Shown piece by piece: positions 1 to 7,477 of a DNA stretch of 25,757 nt. The notes under the pieces were generated by a model. It worked only from the letters and a program-made list of their open reading frames with translations. It had not been told where the DNA came from and did no database searches. The stretch is from a virus. The stretch's first letter is position 1, and each line of letters starts with the position of its first letter. The position numbers and the translations under genes were made by a program. The stretch is taken from the IMG/VR virus record IMGVR_UViG_3300009605_000124, positions 1 through 25,757 of that record. One strand, given 5' to 3'.

Positions 1-1
1 C

Positions 2-1372
2 ATAACCGCAGGATATGTGGCTTGGCTGATGATGTTTCGAAGAGAAAAAAACATTCTCGTTGTCGCAACTAAATTTTCTACTGCTGCAAACTTGGTTAAG
101 AAGGTGAAAGCGCTTATCAAGAATCTCCCAGAGTGGATAAGGATTTCTGAAATTTCCGTAGATAATAGAACTTCTTTTGAATTGTCGAATGGATCGCAAA
201 TAAAAGCGTCCACGACATCCCCTGACGCAGGCCGCTCGGAAGCGTTATCTTTGCTTGTAGTGGACGAGGCCGCCCACGTCCCAGAGTTGGAAGAAATGTG
301 GAAAGGTTTATATCCCACATTGTCCACTGGCGGCAGATGTATCGCCCTATCAACTCCAAATGGCGTTGGCAATTGGTTTCATCAAACTTACATTGATGCA
401 GAAGAGCAGAGAAATAGTTTCCATCCTAGGAAATTGCCATGGGATATGCATCCCGAAAGAGATATGGAGTGGTTCGAGAAAGAAACCAAGAATATGTCCA
501 AGCGAGACATTGCGCAGGAGTTGGAATGTAACTTCAATATGTCTGGAGAGACTATTATCCACCCGGATGATATAGAAAGAATGCTCAGCCAAGCATTGGA
601 ACCAAAATACAGAACTGGGTTTGATAGGAATTATCATATTTGGGAGGAGCACCAATCTGGCGCGAACTATCTTATTGTGGCAGATGTTGCTCGCGGAGAT
701 GGACAAGATTATTCGGTGTTTCACGTTATAAAGCTTGAGACGATGGAAGTTATCGCTGAATACCAGGGAAAGCCAAATATTGATATGTTCGCCAACATGC
801 TTAACACCGTCGGTCGTGAGTTTGGTAATTGTATGGTGGTGGTTGAGAACAATAATATAGGATTTAGCGTGTTGGAAAAATTGATACTGATGGAATATCC
901 AAACGTTTACCATTCAATTAAGTCAACTCACGAATATGTTGAGCAGTATGCGGCCGAAGGTAGATCTGGCGCTGTTCCCGGATTTACCACGTCATCAAAG
1001 ACGAGACCTCTTATTGTGGCGAAATTTGAAGAATTTGTCAGGAACAAAGTAATTACATTATATTCTAGTCGAGTGATAAACGAAATTAGAACTTTTGTTT
1101 GGAACAATGGAAGGCCGCAAGCGATGAGAGGATATAACGATGACTTAGTTATGAGTTTGGCGATAGCATGCTGGATTCGAGATACGGTGGTAACATCTTC
1201 TAAACGAGATATGAAATACACCAAAGCGATGTTAGATAGCATTCTTTTCGCAAACACGAAGATAAACACAACTATTCCTGGTATGCACGGATACAAAAGA
1301 AATGAAACTCACGATAAGATGTTGGAGCAAACAACACTGCAAAAAGAATTTAGTTGGCTTTACAAGGGATAA
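2..1372 (+). CDS. 17: Terminase large subunit, gp17-like (5' partial)
   Basis: ATPase-nuclease that drives DNA into the prohead and cuts the concatemer. The reading frame is open to the left window edge (frame from base 2), so the N-terminus with Walker A lies outside. Numbering from the GTG at 17: Walker B is VVDEA (D83, E84), followed by the coupling motif STPNG (112-116) that T4 gp17 has as TTPNG. The C-terminal RNase H-like nuclease shows its acidic residues: D223 in VADVARGDGQDYSVF, E277 in VVVENNNIG, and D375/D376 in GYNDDLVMSLAI. These three blocks match T4 gp17 in order and spacing. The stop lies 4 bases before the portal start, suggesting co-translation. No intein or interruption is seen in the part present. 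Identification is secure; the true start cannot be assigned. Confidence 0.95.
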   Translation: MTAGYVAWLMMFRREKNILVVATKFSTAANLVKKVKALIKNLPEWIRISEISVDNRTSFELSNGSQIKASTTSPDAGRSEALSLLVVDEAAHVPELEEMWKGLYPTLSTGGRCIALSTPNGVGNWFHQTYIDAEEQRNSFHPRKLPWDMHPERDMEWFEKETKNMSKRDIAQELECNFNMSGETIIHPDDIERMLSQALEPKYRTGFDRNYHIWEEHQSGANYLIVADVARGDGQDYSVFHVIKLETMEVIAEYQGKPNIDMFANMLNTVGREFGNCMVVVENNNIGFSVLEKLILMEYPNVYHSIKSTHEYVEQYAAEGRSGAVPGFTTSSKTRPLIVAKFEEFVRNKVITLYSSRVINEIRTFVWNNGRPQAMRGYNDDLVMSLAIACWIRDTVVTSSKRDMKYTKAMLDSILFANTKINTTIPGMHGYKRNETHDKMLEQTTLQKEFSWLYKG

Positions 1373-1376
1373 ATAA

Positions 1377-3359
1377 ATGGAAGATAACAACAACAATGTC
1401 AGAAATTCTGAATCTACACTATACAAGAAATTAACAAGACTTTTTTCTGGTCCCATAGTTAATCGCAGAACACAGTTTTATAGACAAGAGAGAAGAACTC
1501 AGTTAGATAAATATAAGTTTAAGTCTGCTAGCGGTGCGAATTTTAAGAAGGCGTCGTATAATCCTTTTGAGGGAATGCAATCATCCATGATGCAAAATCA
1601 GAATCGTGGTGAGCGATATTCCGATTTTGATCAAATGGAGTATACGCCGGAGCTTGCATCGGCACTCGATATATATGCAGATGAAATGACAACTCATACA
1701 TCTTACGAGAAGATGCTGAAGGTTATATGTCCCAATGAAGAAATAAAGGGTGTTCTAGAAACTCTCTACAGTAATGTGCTAAATGTTGAATTTAATTTAT
1801 TCGGGTGGTGCCGTACAATGTGTAAGTATGGCGATTTCTTTTTATATACGGATATTGACGAAGGGATCGGTGTCAAGAGCGTAATTGGACTACCTCCCCA
1901 AGAAGTGGAAAGACTAGAAGGCGAAGATCCAACAAATCCTAACTATGTCCAGTTTCAGTGGAATAGCGGTGGATTAACTTTTGAGAATTGGCAAATGGCC
2001 CATTTTAGGATTTTGGGAAATGATAAGTATGCCCCATATGGAACTTCAGTTCTAGAGTCGGCGAGACGAATCTGGAGACAGCTAATCTTGCTAGAAGATG
2101 CTATGATGGCATATCGGATTGTTCGTGCGCCCGAAAGGAGGGTGTTTTATATTGATGTTGGGGCAATCGCTCCAGAAGATGTAGAGCAATATATGCAGAA
2201 AGTTATTACGCAAATGAAGCGAAATCAGGTTATCGACAAAGACACGGGTCGTGTTGATCTAAGATATAATCCAATGAGTATTGAGGAAGATTATTTTCTG
2301 CCAGTTCGAGGCGGGACCAGCAACTCTAGGATTGAGAATCTTCCGGGGGGAACCTATACGGGCGATATTGAAGATGTAAAATATTTGAGAGATAAATTAT
2401 TTTCCGCAATAAAAATTCCTCAATCATACCTTTCCAGGGGCGAGGGGTCCGACGAAGATAAATCAACTTTGGCGCAAAAGGATATTCGATTTTCAAGGAC
2501 AATTCAGCGTCTTCAGCGAGCGGTCGTCGCAGAGTTGGAAAAGATAGGAGTTATCCATTTATATATTATGGGATTTAGAGGCGACGATTTAATTTCCCAC
2601 TCTCTGAAACTTAATAATCCCTCAAAGTTGGCGGAATTACAAGATTTGGAACAGTGGAGAACTAAGTTTGATGTTGCATCGGCGGCCACTGAAGGATTCT
2701 TTTCTAAGAGATGGGTTGCAGATAATATTTTTGGTATGACAGATGAAGAGTTCTTGAGGAATCAGAGGGAGATGTTTAACGATCAGAAGATGCAGATATT
2801 GCTTGACGCTGTTGCTGCGGGTGCAGAAGCGGGGGGTGAAGATCTTGGAGGTGACCTTGGGGGCGACCTTGGAGGTGACCTTGGGGGTGACCTTGGAGGT
2901 GACCTTGGGGACGACCTCGGGGGAGATTTAGGCGATGAAGAGTTGGGCGGCGAAGAGTTAGGTGGTGAAGAGTCGGCCGAACCAGAAGAAGGTGATCTGC
3001 TCGCCGCACCTGCACGGCGAAATGATAAAATGCACCAATACCAAAAGGGTTCTTATCTTCCCGTAAAACATCGAGGGGGAGACAAGAGAAGTCTTGGCGC
3101 GAACAAGAGAAGCAGAAAAGGCGAGTGGAGTAATGAAAAGGGTAAGAATACGCCAAGAAATACTTTCGGCGCAGGAATGCTTGATATAATGAATTTGACA
3201 AAAGGTGGCGTTTATGAAGAGGGAAGTGATACTTATAGAAGTGAGGAAGATAAAGTTTTTGAAGTAAAAGAAAGACACCGGGAAATTAAACTTCTAATAG
3301 AGCAATTAGAAAATAGAGAGGATAAAAGAAAGGATGAAACGCAAGAAGAACAAACATAA
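1377..3359 (+). CDS. 20: Portal protein, gp20-like, with long C-terminal extension
   Basis: Dodecameric portal at the unique capsid vertex, through which DNA enters and to which the neck attaches. At 660 residues it is longer than T4 gp20 (524). Residues about 1-480 look like the T4-type portal body (LASALDIYADEMTT near 90-105; SAIKIPQSYLSRGEGSDEDKS in the mid-region). Residues 486-532 are a Gly-Asp-Leu low-complexity tract (repeated GGDL, then GGEE). Residues 533-660 form a basic region (KRSLGANKRSRKGEW) ending in a charged, probably coiled segment. It begins 4 bases after the terminase stop and its end overlaps the next gene by 26 bases. The core call rests on motifs, synteny with terL and gp21, and length. 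The role of the extension is unknown; it could act during scaffold or genome contact. Confidence 0.9.
   Translation: MEDNNNNVRNSESTLYKKLTRLFSGPIVNRRTQFYRQERRTQLDKYKFKSASGANFKKASYNPFEGMQSSMMQNQNRGERYSDFDQMEYTPELASALDIYADEMTTHTSYEKMLKVICPNEEIKGVLETLYSNVLNVEFNLFGWCRTMCKYGDFFLYTDIDEGIGVKSVIGLPPQEVERLEGEDPTNPNYVQFQWNSGGLTFENWQMAHFRILGNDKYAPYGTSVLESARRIWRQLILLEDAMMAYRIVRAPERRVFYIDVGAIAPEDVEQYMQKVITQMKRNQVIDKDTGRVDLRYNPMSIEEDYFLPVRGGTSNSRIENLPGGTYTGDIEDVKYLRDKLFSAIKIPQSYLSRGEGSDEDKSTLAQKDIRFSRTIQRLQRAVVAELEKIGVIHLYIMGFRGDDLISHSLKLNNPSKLAELQDLEQWRTKFDVASAATEGFFSKRWVADNIFGMTDEEFLRNQREMFNDQKMQILLDAVAAGAEAGGEDLGGDLGGDLGGDLGGDLGGDLGDDLGGDLGDEELGGEELGGEESAEPEEGDLLAAPARRNDKMHQYQKGSYLPVKHRGGDKRSLGANKRSRKGEWSNEKGKNTPRNTFGAGMLDIMNLTKGGVYEEGSDTYRSEEDKVFEVKERHREIKLLIEQLENREDKRKDETQEEQT
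2832..2972 (+). repeat. Tandem 12-bp repeat coding for GGDL/GGEE tract in portal
   Basis: Inside the portal gene, units of the type GGAGGTGACCTT and GGGGGTGACCTT alternate, giving a near-perfect 24-bp super-period for about five units before decaying into GGCGAAGAGTTA-like units. The product is an acidic Gly-rich linker (residues 486-532). Such a tract can gain or lose units by slippage, so its length may differ between relatives. Confidence 0.9.
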
Positions 3360-4173
3360 TAAGAAAAGAAATACCGCTTTTCTTTACGAGATTCTTGTAC
3401 GAGAAATTACGAGAAGTGTTGTGAGCGAGGATAGGGAAAAAGAGCGGTTGGCATTAGGGATCTGTAAGGATTTCTTTCGCAAAGGATCTATACTGAGAAG
3501 GGAGAAGGATATATACGACTCTCTTTTGTCTTTGGGTGATGTTGCTGATGATCTCGCCGAAAAGATAATGTTGGAAGCCAAAAAAGATTATGAGAAAATT
3601 GAAAGAAAAGAAGTTTTCAATAAACAAACAAAGTTGGTTAATAGAATAAATAAAAGCCTGTCCTCAGATACATTTAGTTTGTTTGTTCAGAATTATAAGG
3701 ATTTGGCAACAGTCTCCCAAATACTAAATCAAGAACTCATGACAAAAGAGAGAGTATTGTTGGAGAATAATTTTTTAAAGAATAAGAGAGAAGATGTAAA
3801 AGAGGATATGGAACCTACAGATAGTTTGGTATACAAGACGTTCGTGGAGAATTTTAATAAGAAATATGGTTCGCTGTTGGAAGAGCAGAAAAACCTTGTT
3901 ACGAGGCACGCTCTTTCTTTTAGCGATAATGGTCTTTCTTTGCGGGTGTTTCTTAATGAGGAATTGGTGCGACTAAAAGGGATGATGTTGGAAGCGAAAG
4001 AATTTGATTACATAAAAGAAGACGAGAGTATGAGTGAGAAAGTTGATGATGTATATGCAATTCTGGAATCGTTTAAGGAAAAAGAAGAGATAGATCAACA
4101 ATCTATTTATAAATTACTCGAAATACAGGATCTGGCGAATGAATTAGGGGAGAAAGAATCTAATGCCGATTGA
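3334..4173 (+). CDS. Conserved-looking hypothetical protein downstream of portal
   Basis: A 279-residue, highly charged, apparently all-helical protein with a strongly basic N-terminus (MKRKKNKHNKKRN) followed by FLYEILVREITRSVV. No catalytic motif, signal peptide or membrane segment is visible. It starts inside the last 26 bases of the portal gene, behind the purine-rich AAAGG, and its end overlaps the next gene by 11 bases, so it is translationally coupled on both sides. Position between portal and protease is where T4 keeps its small prohead-core genes 67 and 68; a prohead-core or assembly role is a positional inference only. I recall similar proteins beside portals of environmental T4-like phages but cannot name a function. 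Confidence 0.75.
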   Translation: MKRKKNKHNKKRNTAFLYEILVREITRSVVSEDREKERLALGICKDFFRKGSILRREKDIYDSLLSLGDVADDLAEKIMLEAKKDYEKIERKEVFNKQTKLVNRINKSLSSDTFSLFVQNYKDLATVSQILNQELMTKERVLLENNFLKNKREDVKEDMEPTDSLVYKTFVENFNKKYGSLLEEQKNLVTRHALSFSDNGLSLRVFLNEELVRLKGMMLEAKEFDYIKEDESMSEKVDDVYAILESFKEKEEIDQQSIYKLLEIQDLANELGEKESNAD

Positions 4174-4753
4174 GATTAGGGTGAGAGACGAGGAAGAGGT
4201 TACAGAACCCGCGCCAGAAAAGATAAACATAACTGTAAAAGAGCCACTTCCACCCGAAGAGGAAAATACTTCTTTTAAGATGAGGTTGCGGGCCCGCAAA
4301 TCTTTGGATGGTACCATAATGATAACTGATCACTACGTGATAGATATCTCAGTGTCTCCTGAATTCAAGAAAGTCGTTGCATTTCCAAAAAAGGCATATA
4401 GTGATGAGGTATATGCCGCTCAGAATAGGTTGTTTGAACACCTAACTAAGGCGGGCATCGTTGACAGGGAAAGCGTGCAAGGCGGCGCCGTTCACGGCGC
4501 CCTAGAGGGTCTAATATTGGAATCCAAAGATAATGTTCCTGTTGTAGATTTGACAGTTATGTCGATAGGTAAGTTCATCGAAAGAGAAAAACCAGAATAC
4601 ATTTTTCAACAAGCGTATGACCAAGAAGTGGATGATATGTATGTACATCCAGACGAACAAGAGTCTACTGACCTTGGGGAGGTTCCGCAAGAGGCGGAAA
4701 AAGGGAGTATTCGACAATATTCCGTTAGAAGATATCTCGGTTCGGGGTTTTAG
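4163..4753 (+). CDS. Hypothetical protein in portal operon
   Basis: A 196-residue acidic protein. The first 35 residues are Glu/Pro-rich and probably disordered. Residues about 38-130 look like a folded alpha/beta core (LRARKSLDGTIMITDH, then AYSDEVYAAQNRLFEHL and ESVQGGAVHGALEG), and the tail (about 150-196) is again acidic. Start is ATG 4163 inside the end of the previous gene, with GGGGAGAAAG just upstream as ribosome-binding site. Its stop TAG shares a base with the GTG of the next gene. I see no motif that gives a function; the conserved-looking core and tight coupling to portal and protease suggest a head-assembly role, which is inference. Confidence 0.7.
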   Translation: MPIEIRVRDEEEVTEPAPEKINITVKEPLPPEEENTSFKMRLRARKSLDGTIMITDHYVIDISVSPEFKKVVAFPKKAYSDEVYAAQNRLFEHLTKAGIVDRESVQGGAVHGALEGLILESKDNVPVVDLTVMSIGKFIEREKPEYIFQQAYDQEVDDMYVHPDEQESTDLGEVPQEAEKGSIRQYSVRRYLGSGF

Positions 4754-5073
4754 TGGATTTAGCATATTTCATTTTAGTGTGTTATGGGATGACACAGATA
4801 ATCGTTTATGGATCTGTTTTTAATAGGATCCGACCATCTCCAGAATTTCTATATGGATTCGGAAAACTGTTTCATTGCCCTCTTTGCATGGGATTTCATG
4901 TAGGGTGGGTTGTGTTTTTGATGTTCTGGTATAGCGGATTTCAATTGTGGAGCAACGTTTATTTGGGATGCTTTCTTTACGGGTGTTTGAGTTCAGGAAC
5001 TACTTATATTTTGAGTATGCTTGTTGATGACTATGGCTTACAGATTTGCTCAAGCAAGTCGGAGGAGAATTAA
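4753..5073 (+). CDS. Small membrane protein with CPLCMGFH motif (DUF1360-like)
   Basis: A 106-residue protein with three hydrophobic stretches: residues about 2-21, about 45-64 (VGWVVFLMFWYSGF) and about 68-92 (VYLGCFLYGCLSSGTTYILSML). The first two are separated by HCPLCMGFH. The Cys-Pro-x-Cys-x-Gly-Phe pattern next to a membrane segment resembles the small DUF1360-type membrane proteins, whose function is unknown; this assignment is from memory of the pattern. Start chosen is GTG 4753, sharing one base with the previous stop; ATG 4789 (residue 13) is an alternative that would remove much of the first hydrophobic stretch. A membrane protein inside the head operon is unusual; a role in membrane-attached prohead assembly or in host-envelope modification is possible but unsupported. 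Confidence 0.7.
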   Translation: MDLAYFILVCYGMTQIIVYGSVFNRIRPSPEFLYGFGKLFHCPLCMGFHVGWVVFLMFWYSGFQLWSNVYLGCFLYGCLSSGTTYILSMLVDDYGLQICSSKSEEN

Positions 5074-5075
5074 GT

Positions 5076-5138
5076 ATGTCTTTGGTGTCTATTAGATGGT
5101 TTTTGCCAATTACGCGCCGCTGCTGTAGAGGAAAGTAA
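5076..5138 (+). CDS. Candidate 20-residue microprotein before the terminator
   Basis: A 20-codon ORF, MSLVSIRWFLPITRRCCRGK, starts 2 bases after the stop of the membrane-protein gene. It is preceded by a strong Shine-Dalgarno, GGAGGAG at 5061-5067, with 8-base spacing, and ends 3 bases before the terminator stem. The peptide is hydrophobic then basic, with a Cys-Cys pair. The strong ribosome-binding site and exact placement argue for real translation; the very short length argues caution. No function can be given. Confidence 0.4.
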   Translation: MSLVSIRWFLPITRRCCRGK

Positions 5139-5141
5139 CTC

Positions 5142-5165
5142 ATGCGGGTAGTGCCCGCATTTTTG
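5142..5165 (+). terminator. Rho-independent terminator after the terL-portal unit
   Basis: ATGCGGG (5142-5148), 5-base loop, CCCGCAT (5154-5160), then TTTTG. A perfect 7-bp GC-rich stem followed by a T-run, placed between the last ORF of the left unit and the promoter-like box at 5201. Confidence 0.85.
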
Positions 5166-5200
5166 TCTTTATAGGAAAAAGTTTTTAGGGATGTTTTTAT

Positions 5201-5210
5201 ACTATTTATA
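5201..5210 (+). promoter_or_regulatory. Putative late promoter box upstream of gp21
   Basis: ACTATTTATA, 16 bases upstream of the gp21 ATG and just downstream of a terminator. Four similar boxes occur in intergenic positions (7053, 18442, 21487, 24468). It contains TATTTATA, the exact reverse complement of the T4 late -10 consensus TATAAATA. Because all five precede + strand genes, I read it as a sense-oriented late promoter of this phage. Confidence 0.6.
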
Positions 5211-5225
5211 TCGAGGAAATATATA

Positions 5226-5828
5226 ATGCCTAAAGTTTTATTGAGAGAATATTATGAGCTATGTCCGGGCGGCGTTTGTCAAGATCTTCTGACAGAAGAA
5301 GAGAAGCAGCAAGTCGCCAACGGGATGGTTATCATGACAGGTGTATTGCAAAAAGCTGACACTAGAAATGGAAATGGGAGAATATATCCCGAGAGTGTTC
5401 TTAAGCGTGAAATAGATAACTATCAGAAGTGTATAAAAGACAATAGAGCGCTTGGGGAACTAGATCATCCGGAGGATAGTGTTATTAACTTGAAGAACGC
5501 TTCCCATATGGTGACTCAAACTTGGTGGGATGGAAATACTGTGTTGGGGAAAGTAAAGATACTCGGTACCCCAAGCGGCAAAATCCTTCAAGAGCTTATC
5601 AATTGCGGTGTCAAACTTGGTATTTCTTCTCGTGGTCTCGGAAGTGTTAAAGAAAACAACGGAGACACTATTGTTGAGGATGATTTTCAATTAATTTGTT
5701 TTGATTTCGTTTCTGAACCATCAACCCCAAATGCCTATATGGCGCCGAGGATGATGGAGGGAAAAGAAAATGTTTTTTCAAAGGCGGATAGGATAAATCG
5801 GATGCTGAATAGCATAACGGAGAAATAA
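5226..5828 (+). CDS. 21: Prohead maturation protease, gp21-like
   Basis: Serine protease of the T4 gp21 (MEROPS S80) type that degrades the scaffold and trims capsid proteins during prohead maturation. The 200-residue length is close to T4 gp21. The segment TRNGNGRIYPESVLKR (46-61) matches the T4 block around NRNKRLYPKRIL. The catalytic His is H81 in LGELDHPE, and the nucleophile is in GISSRGLGS (S134 or S135). A third conserved block, FDFVSEPSTPNA (159-170), matches the VWGPSAPDA region of T4. ATG 5226 follows TCGAGGAAAT. The gene opens the second transcription unit, and two small helical proteins and bS21 follow closely. Its likely substrates here are gp22 and gp23. Confidence 0.93.
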   Translation: MPKVLLREYYELCPGGVCQDLLTEEEKQQVANGMVIMTGVLQKADTRNGNGRIYPESVLKREIDNYQKCIKDNRALGELDHPEDSVINLKNASHMVTQTWWDGNTVLGKVKILGTPSGKILQELINCGVKLGISSRGLGSVKENNGDTIVEDDFQLICFDFVSEPSTPNAYMAPRMMEGKENVFSKADRINRMLNSITEK

Positions 5829-5829
5829 A

Positions 5830-6402
5830 ATGAAAATAACGAAAGGTGAACTGAAATACATTATCAAAGAAGTGATACAAGAACACTGGGATGATGATGT
5901 TGGCAGACCGTTTGATTCCAAATTAGCAGAATTCAACAAACTTATGCACGAGTTAGCAACTGAAGTTGCTCACCACTATAAATCTCGTAATGCGACCAAA
6001 GAAGAGGCCCACGGGGAGGTTTTGCAGGTTATTGGCGCCGCCATTGATGAGTTCAGGGAAGGATCGGTGGATGGTATAGATGTAGAGAATGTTTTGCTTG
6101 ACGTATATGACGATGATCAGGGAGAGGGCGACGAACTCAATATGGCGGCGAGATTCGCCAAGAAGGGCAAGAGAGACTTCGGTAGCGCGTTGCAGGAAGA
6201 GGAGAAATGGATTCAGAAAGCATCAAAAGAGATGGAAGAAGAGGGTACAGAGGGCGATTTTACAAAATATTGCAAAGGTAAAGTAAGTCAGGCGTGCATT
6301 GATCGAGCCGCTAAGGAAGGAGGACATCCAGCGGAGATGGCACTCTTCGCTGCTAACACTTCCAAGGGCAAATGGAAATATCCTAAAAAAGAAAAGGAAT
6401 AG
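5830..6402 (+). CDS. Hypothetical protein with MKIT N-terminal motif, downstream of protease
   Basis: A 190-residue helical, charged protein starting 1 base after the gp21 stop. It begins MKITKGELKYIIKEVIQE, an amphipathic helix shared in outline with the proteins at 6405, 17790 and 18107. A middle acidic helical region (about 25-95) is followed by a C-terminal module, about 130-185 (DFTKYCKGKVSQACIDRAAKEG...), with two Cys and several Lys; I recall similar modules in small phage proteins but know no function. I12-K13-E14 fits the (I/L)-x-E cleavage preference of gp21 proteases, so the N-terminus could be a removable tag. Prohead-core or internal virion protein is a reasonable inference from position. 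Confidence 0.7.
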   Translation: MKITKGELKYIIKEVIQEHWDDDVGRPFDSKLAEFNKLMHELATEVAHHYKSRNATKEEAHGEVLQVIGAAIDEFREGSVDGIDVENVLLDVYDDDQGEGDELNMAARFAKKGKRDFGSALQEEEKWIQKASKEMEEEGTEGDFTKYCKGKVSQACIDRAAKEGGHPAEMALFAANTSKGKWKYPKKEKE

Positions 6403-6404
6403 TA

Positions 6405-6830
6405 ATGAAAAAAAGCGAACTCAAAGAAATGATAAAGCCCATAGTTCAAGAGTGTGTGCGGGAGAGCGTGCAGCAAGTGCTGCTAGAAAGTGGTCTCTTG
6501 TCATCGGTTATCTCTGAGGTTATAAAAGGTTTGGAGAGACCGCTTGTGATGTCGGAAAGCAATCATACACAGGCAGACTCAAAGCAGAAGCAGGCAAGGG
6601 AAGTGAAAAAGTCCAACAAAGAGATTTCCAACAAACTTGACGAAACAAGAAAGAAGATGATGAAAGCAATTGGAAAAGATTCTTATGGTGGTGTAAATGT
6701 TTTTGAAGGAACAAAACCATCTATGGCAGATTCTTCTCCATCTGCCGGGGCCCTCCGGGATACAGACCCATCCGATTCAGGAGTTGATATTAGTTCTATT
6801 ATGAATGAGAGTTGGGCAAAATTAATATAG
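6405..6830 (+). CDS. Hypothetical helical protein, possible prohead-core component
   Basis: A 141-residue protein starting 2 bases after the previous stop. The N-terminal 45 residues (MKKSELKEMIKPIVQECVRE...) are a long amphipathic helix with heptad-like hydrophobics. The middle (about 50-90) is Lys/Glu-rich and low-complexity. The last 30 residues (DPSDSGVDISSIMNESWAKL) look like a conserved peptide anchor. No enzyme motif is seen. The start resembles the MKIT-type N-termini found elsewhere in the window. LLE at residues 26-28 (VLLESG) could be a gp21 cleavage site. Location directly after the protease suggests a scaffold or core role, as an inference. Confidence 0.7.
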   Translation: MKKSELKEMIKPIVQECVRESVQQVLLESGLLSSVISEVIKGLERPLVMSESNHTQADSKQKQAREVKKSNKEISNKLDETRKKMMKAIGKDSYGGVNVFEGTKPSMADSSPSAGALRDTDPSDSGVDISSIMNESWAKLI

Positions 6831-6839
6831 GGGAATGAT

Positions 6840-7043
6840 GTGACTGTTATGAAGAATGATAGGGGTGGCGACCCCGAAAAAATGATAAAGAGATTTATTA
6901 AAAAAGTAAAGAAAGCGGGCATAATTGAGGAAGTTATCAATAGAAGGCACTATGTTAAACCATCTGCCAAAAGAAGGTTAGAGAAGAAGAGATTGCTTGC
7001 TGAACACAAAAAAAGAAAAGAGAAAGAAAAAAGCACTATTTAG
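6840..7043 (+). CDS. rpsU: Ribosomal protein bS21 homologue
   Basis: A 67-residue, Lys/Arg-rich protein that aligns over its whole length with bacterial 30S protein bS21 (E. coli 71 residues). MTVMKNDRGGDP corresponds to MPVIKVRENEPF of E. coli; KRFIKKVKKAGIIEEV corresponds to RRFKRSCEKAGVLAEV; RRHYVKPSAKRR corresponds to RREFYEKPTTERK. The alignment starts exactly at GTG 6840 and AGGGGA (6829-6834) sits 5 bases upstream, so I prefer GTG to ATG 6849. Phage-borne bS21 is known in several aquatic phages and is thought to enter host ribosomes; whether it favours phage mRNAs here is inference. It sits 9 bases behind a presumed head gene, which predicts late co-expression with the gp21 unit. Confidence 0.9.
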   Translation: MTVMKNDRGGDPEKMIKRFIKKVKKAGIIEEVINRRHYVKPSAKRRLEKKRLLAEHKKRKEKEKSTI

Positions 7044-7052
7044 TATCATAAA

Positions 7053-7062
7053 ACTATTTATT
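7053..7062 (+). promoter_or_regulatory. Putative late promoter box upstream of fibre cluster
   Basis: ACTATTTATT, 10 bases after the bS21 stop and 13 bases before ATG 7076, with TTTTGGAGTA serving as ribosome-binding region. It would drive the fibre genes separately from the gp21 unit. No terminator is seen before it, so read-through from the gp21 unit is also possible. Confidence 0.55.
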
Positions 7063-7075
7063 TTGGAGTAATATT

Positions 7076-7477
7076 ATGAGCACATTAACTTATAGAAACG
7101 GTATCGGGAATCAGGCGGCGTACCAAGTATCCGGGATTCCATTTGTAACTGGCGCAGCATTGGCCACCAACGAAGAAGACGCAATATCTTTCCCGTTCGT
7201 TACAAAGGCGGTGACCGTTATTAATACCGGGGCGGCCGCCATGAGAGTTCATTATAACGCCTCCGGTTCAGGAAATGTTGTTGGCGGACTTCACTTCGTC
7301 ACTCTGGAACCTGTTGGCGCGACGCTGCCCCTAAGTCGGTTCACGTTTAGCGTCAAATGTAAAGAGATTTTTGTGTCTTGCCCCGCTGGCACCACCACAT
7401 ATGAGATGTTCGCAGAACTAACTACAGTATCGACGAATGATATGTATATACTCACGGGGTCAGGTCTTACTGAATAG
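7076..7477 (+). CDS. Hypothetical beta-rich virion-type protein
   Basis: A 133-residue protein with predicted beta-strand alternation throughout, for example AVTVINTGAAAMRVHYNASG and HFVTLEPVGATLPLSRFTFSVK. It has few charged residues, no signal peptide and no membrane segment. GGAGTA lies upstream of ATG 7076. It is the first gene behind the box at 7053 and precedes the giant fibre gene. I recall similar small proteins (starting with a YRNGIGN...YQVSG pattern) in aquatic phages with unknown role. A minor virion, decoration or fibre-associated protein fits composition and place, but this is inference. Confidence 0.65.
   Translation: MSTLTYRNGIGNQAAYQVSGIPFVTGAALATNEEDAISFPFVTKAVTVINTGAAAMRVHYNASGSGNVVGGLHFVTLEPVGATLPLSRFTFSVKCKEIFVSCPAGTTTYEMFAELTTVSTNDMYILTGSGLTE

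Noticed and set aside
1368-1375. GATAAATA, close to the T4 late consensus TATAAATA
   Set aside because: It overlaps the terminase stop and lies one base before the portal ATG, leaving no room for a leader.
4102-4111. TCTATTTATA, similar to the late-type box
   Set aside because: It lies inside the 279-residue coding sequence, about 60 bases before its end, with no terminator or gap; probably chance, though an internal promoter for the gene at 4163 cannot be excluded.
5118-5160. Resemblance to an RNase P RNA signature (GAGGAAAGT with a nearby GCCGCTGC)
   Set aside because: The free interval is under 160 bases, far shorter than RNase P RNA, and the segment is explained by a 20-codon ORF plus a terminator.
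7035-7042. ACTATTTA at the end of the bS21 gene
   Set aside because: It overlaps the last codons and stop; the second box at 7053 is better placed and in the intergenic gap.
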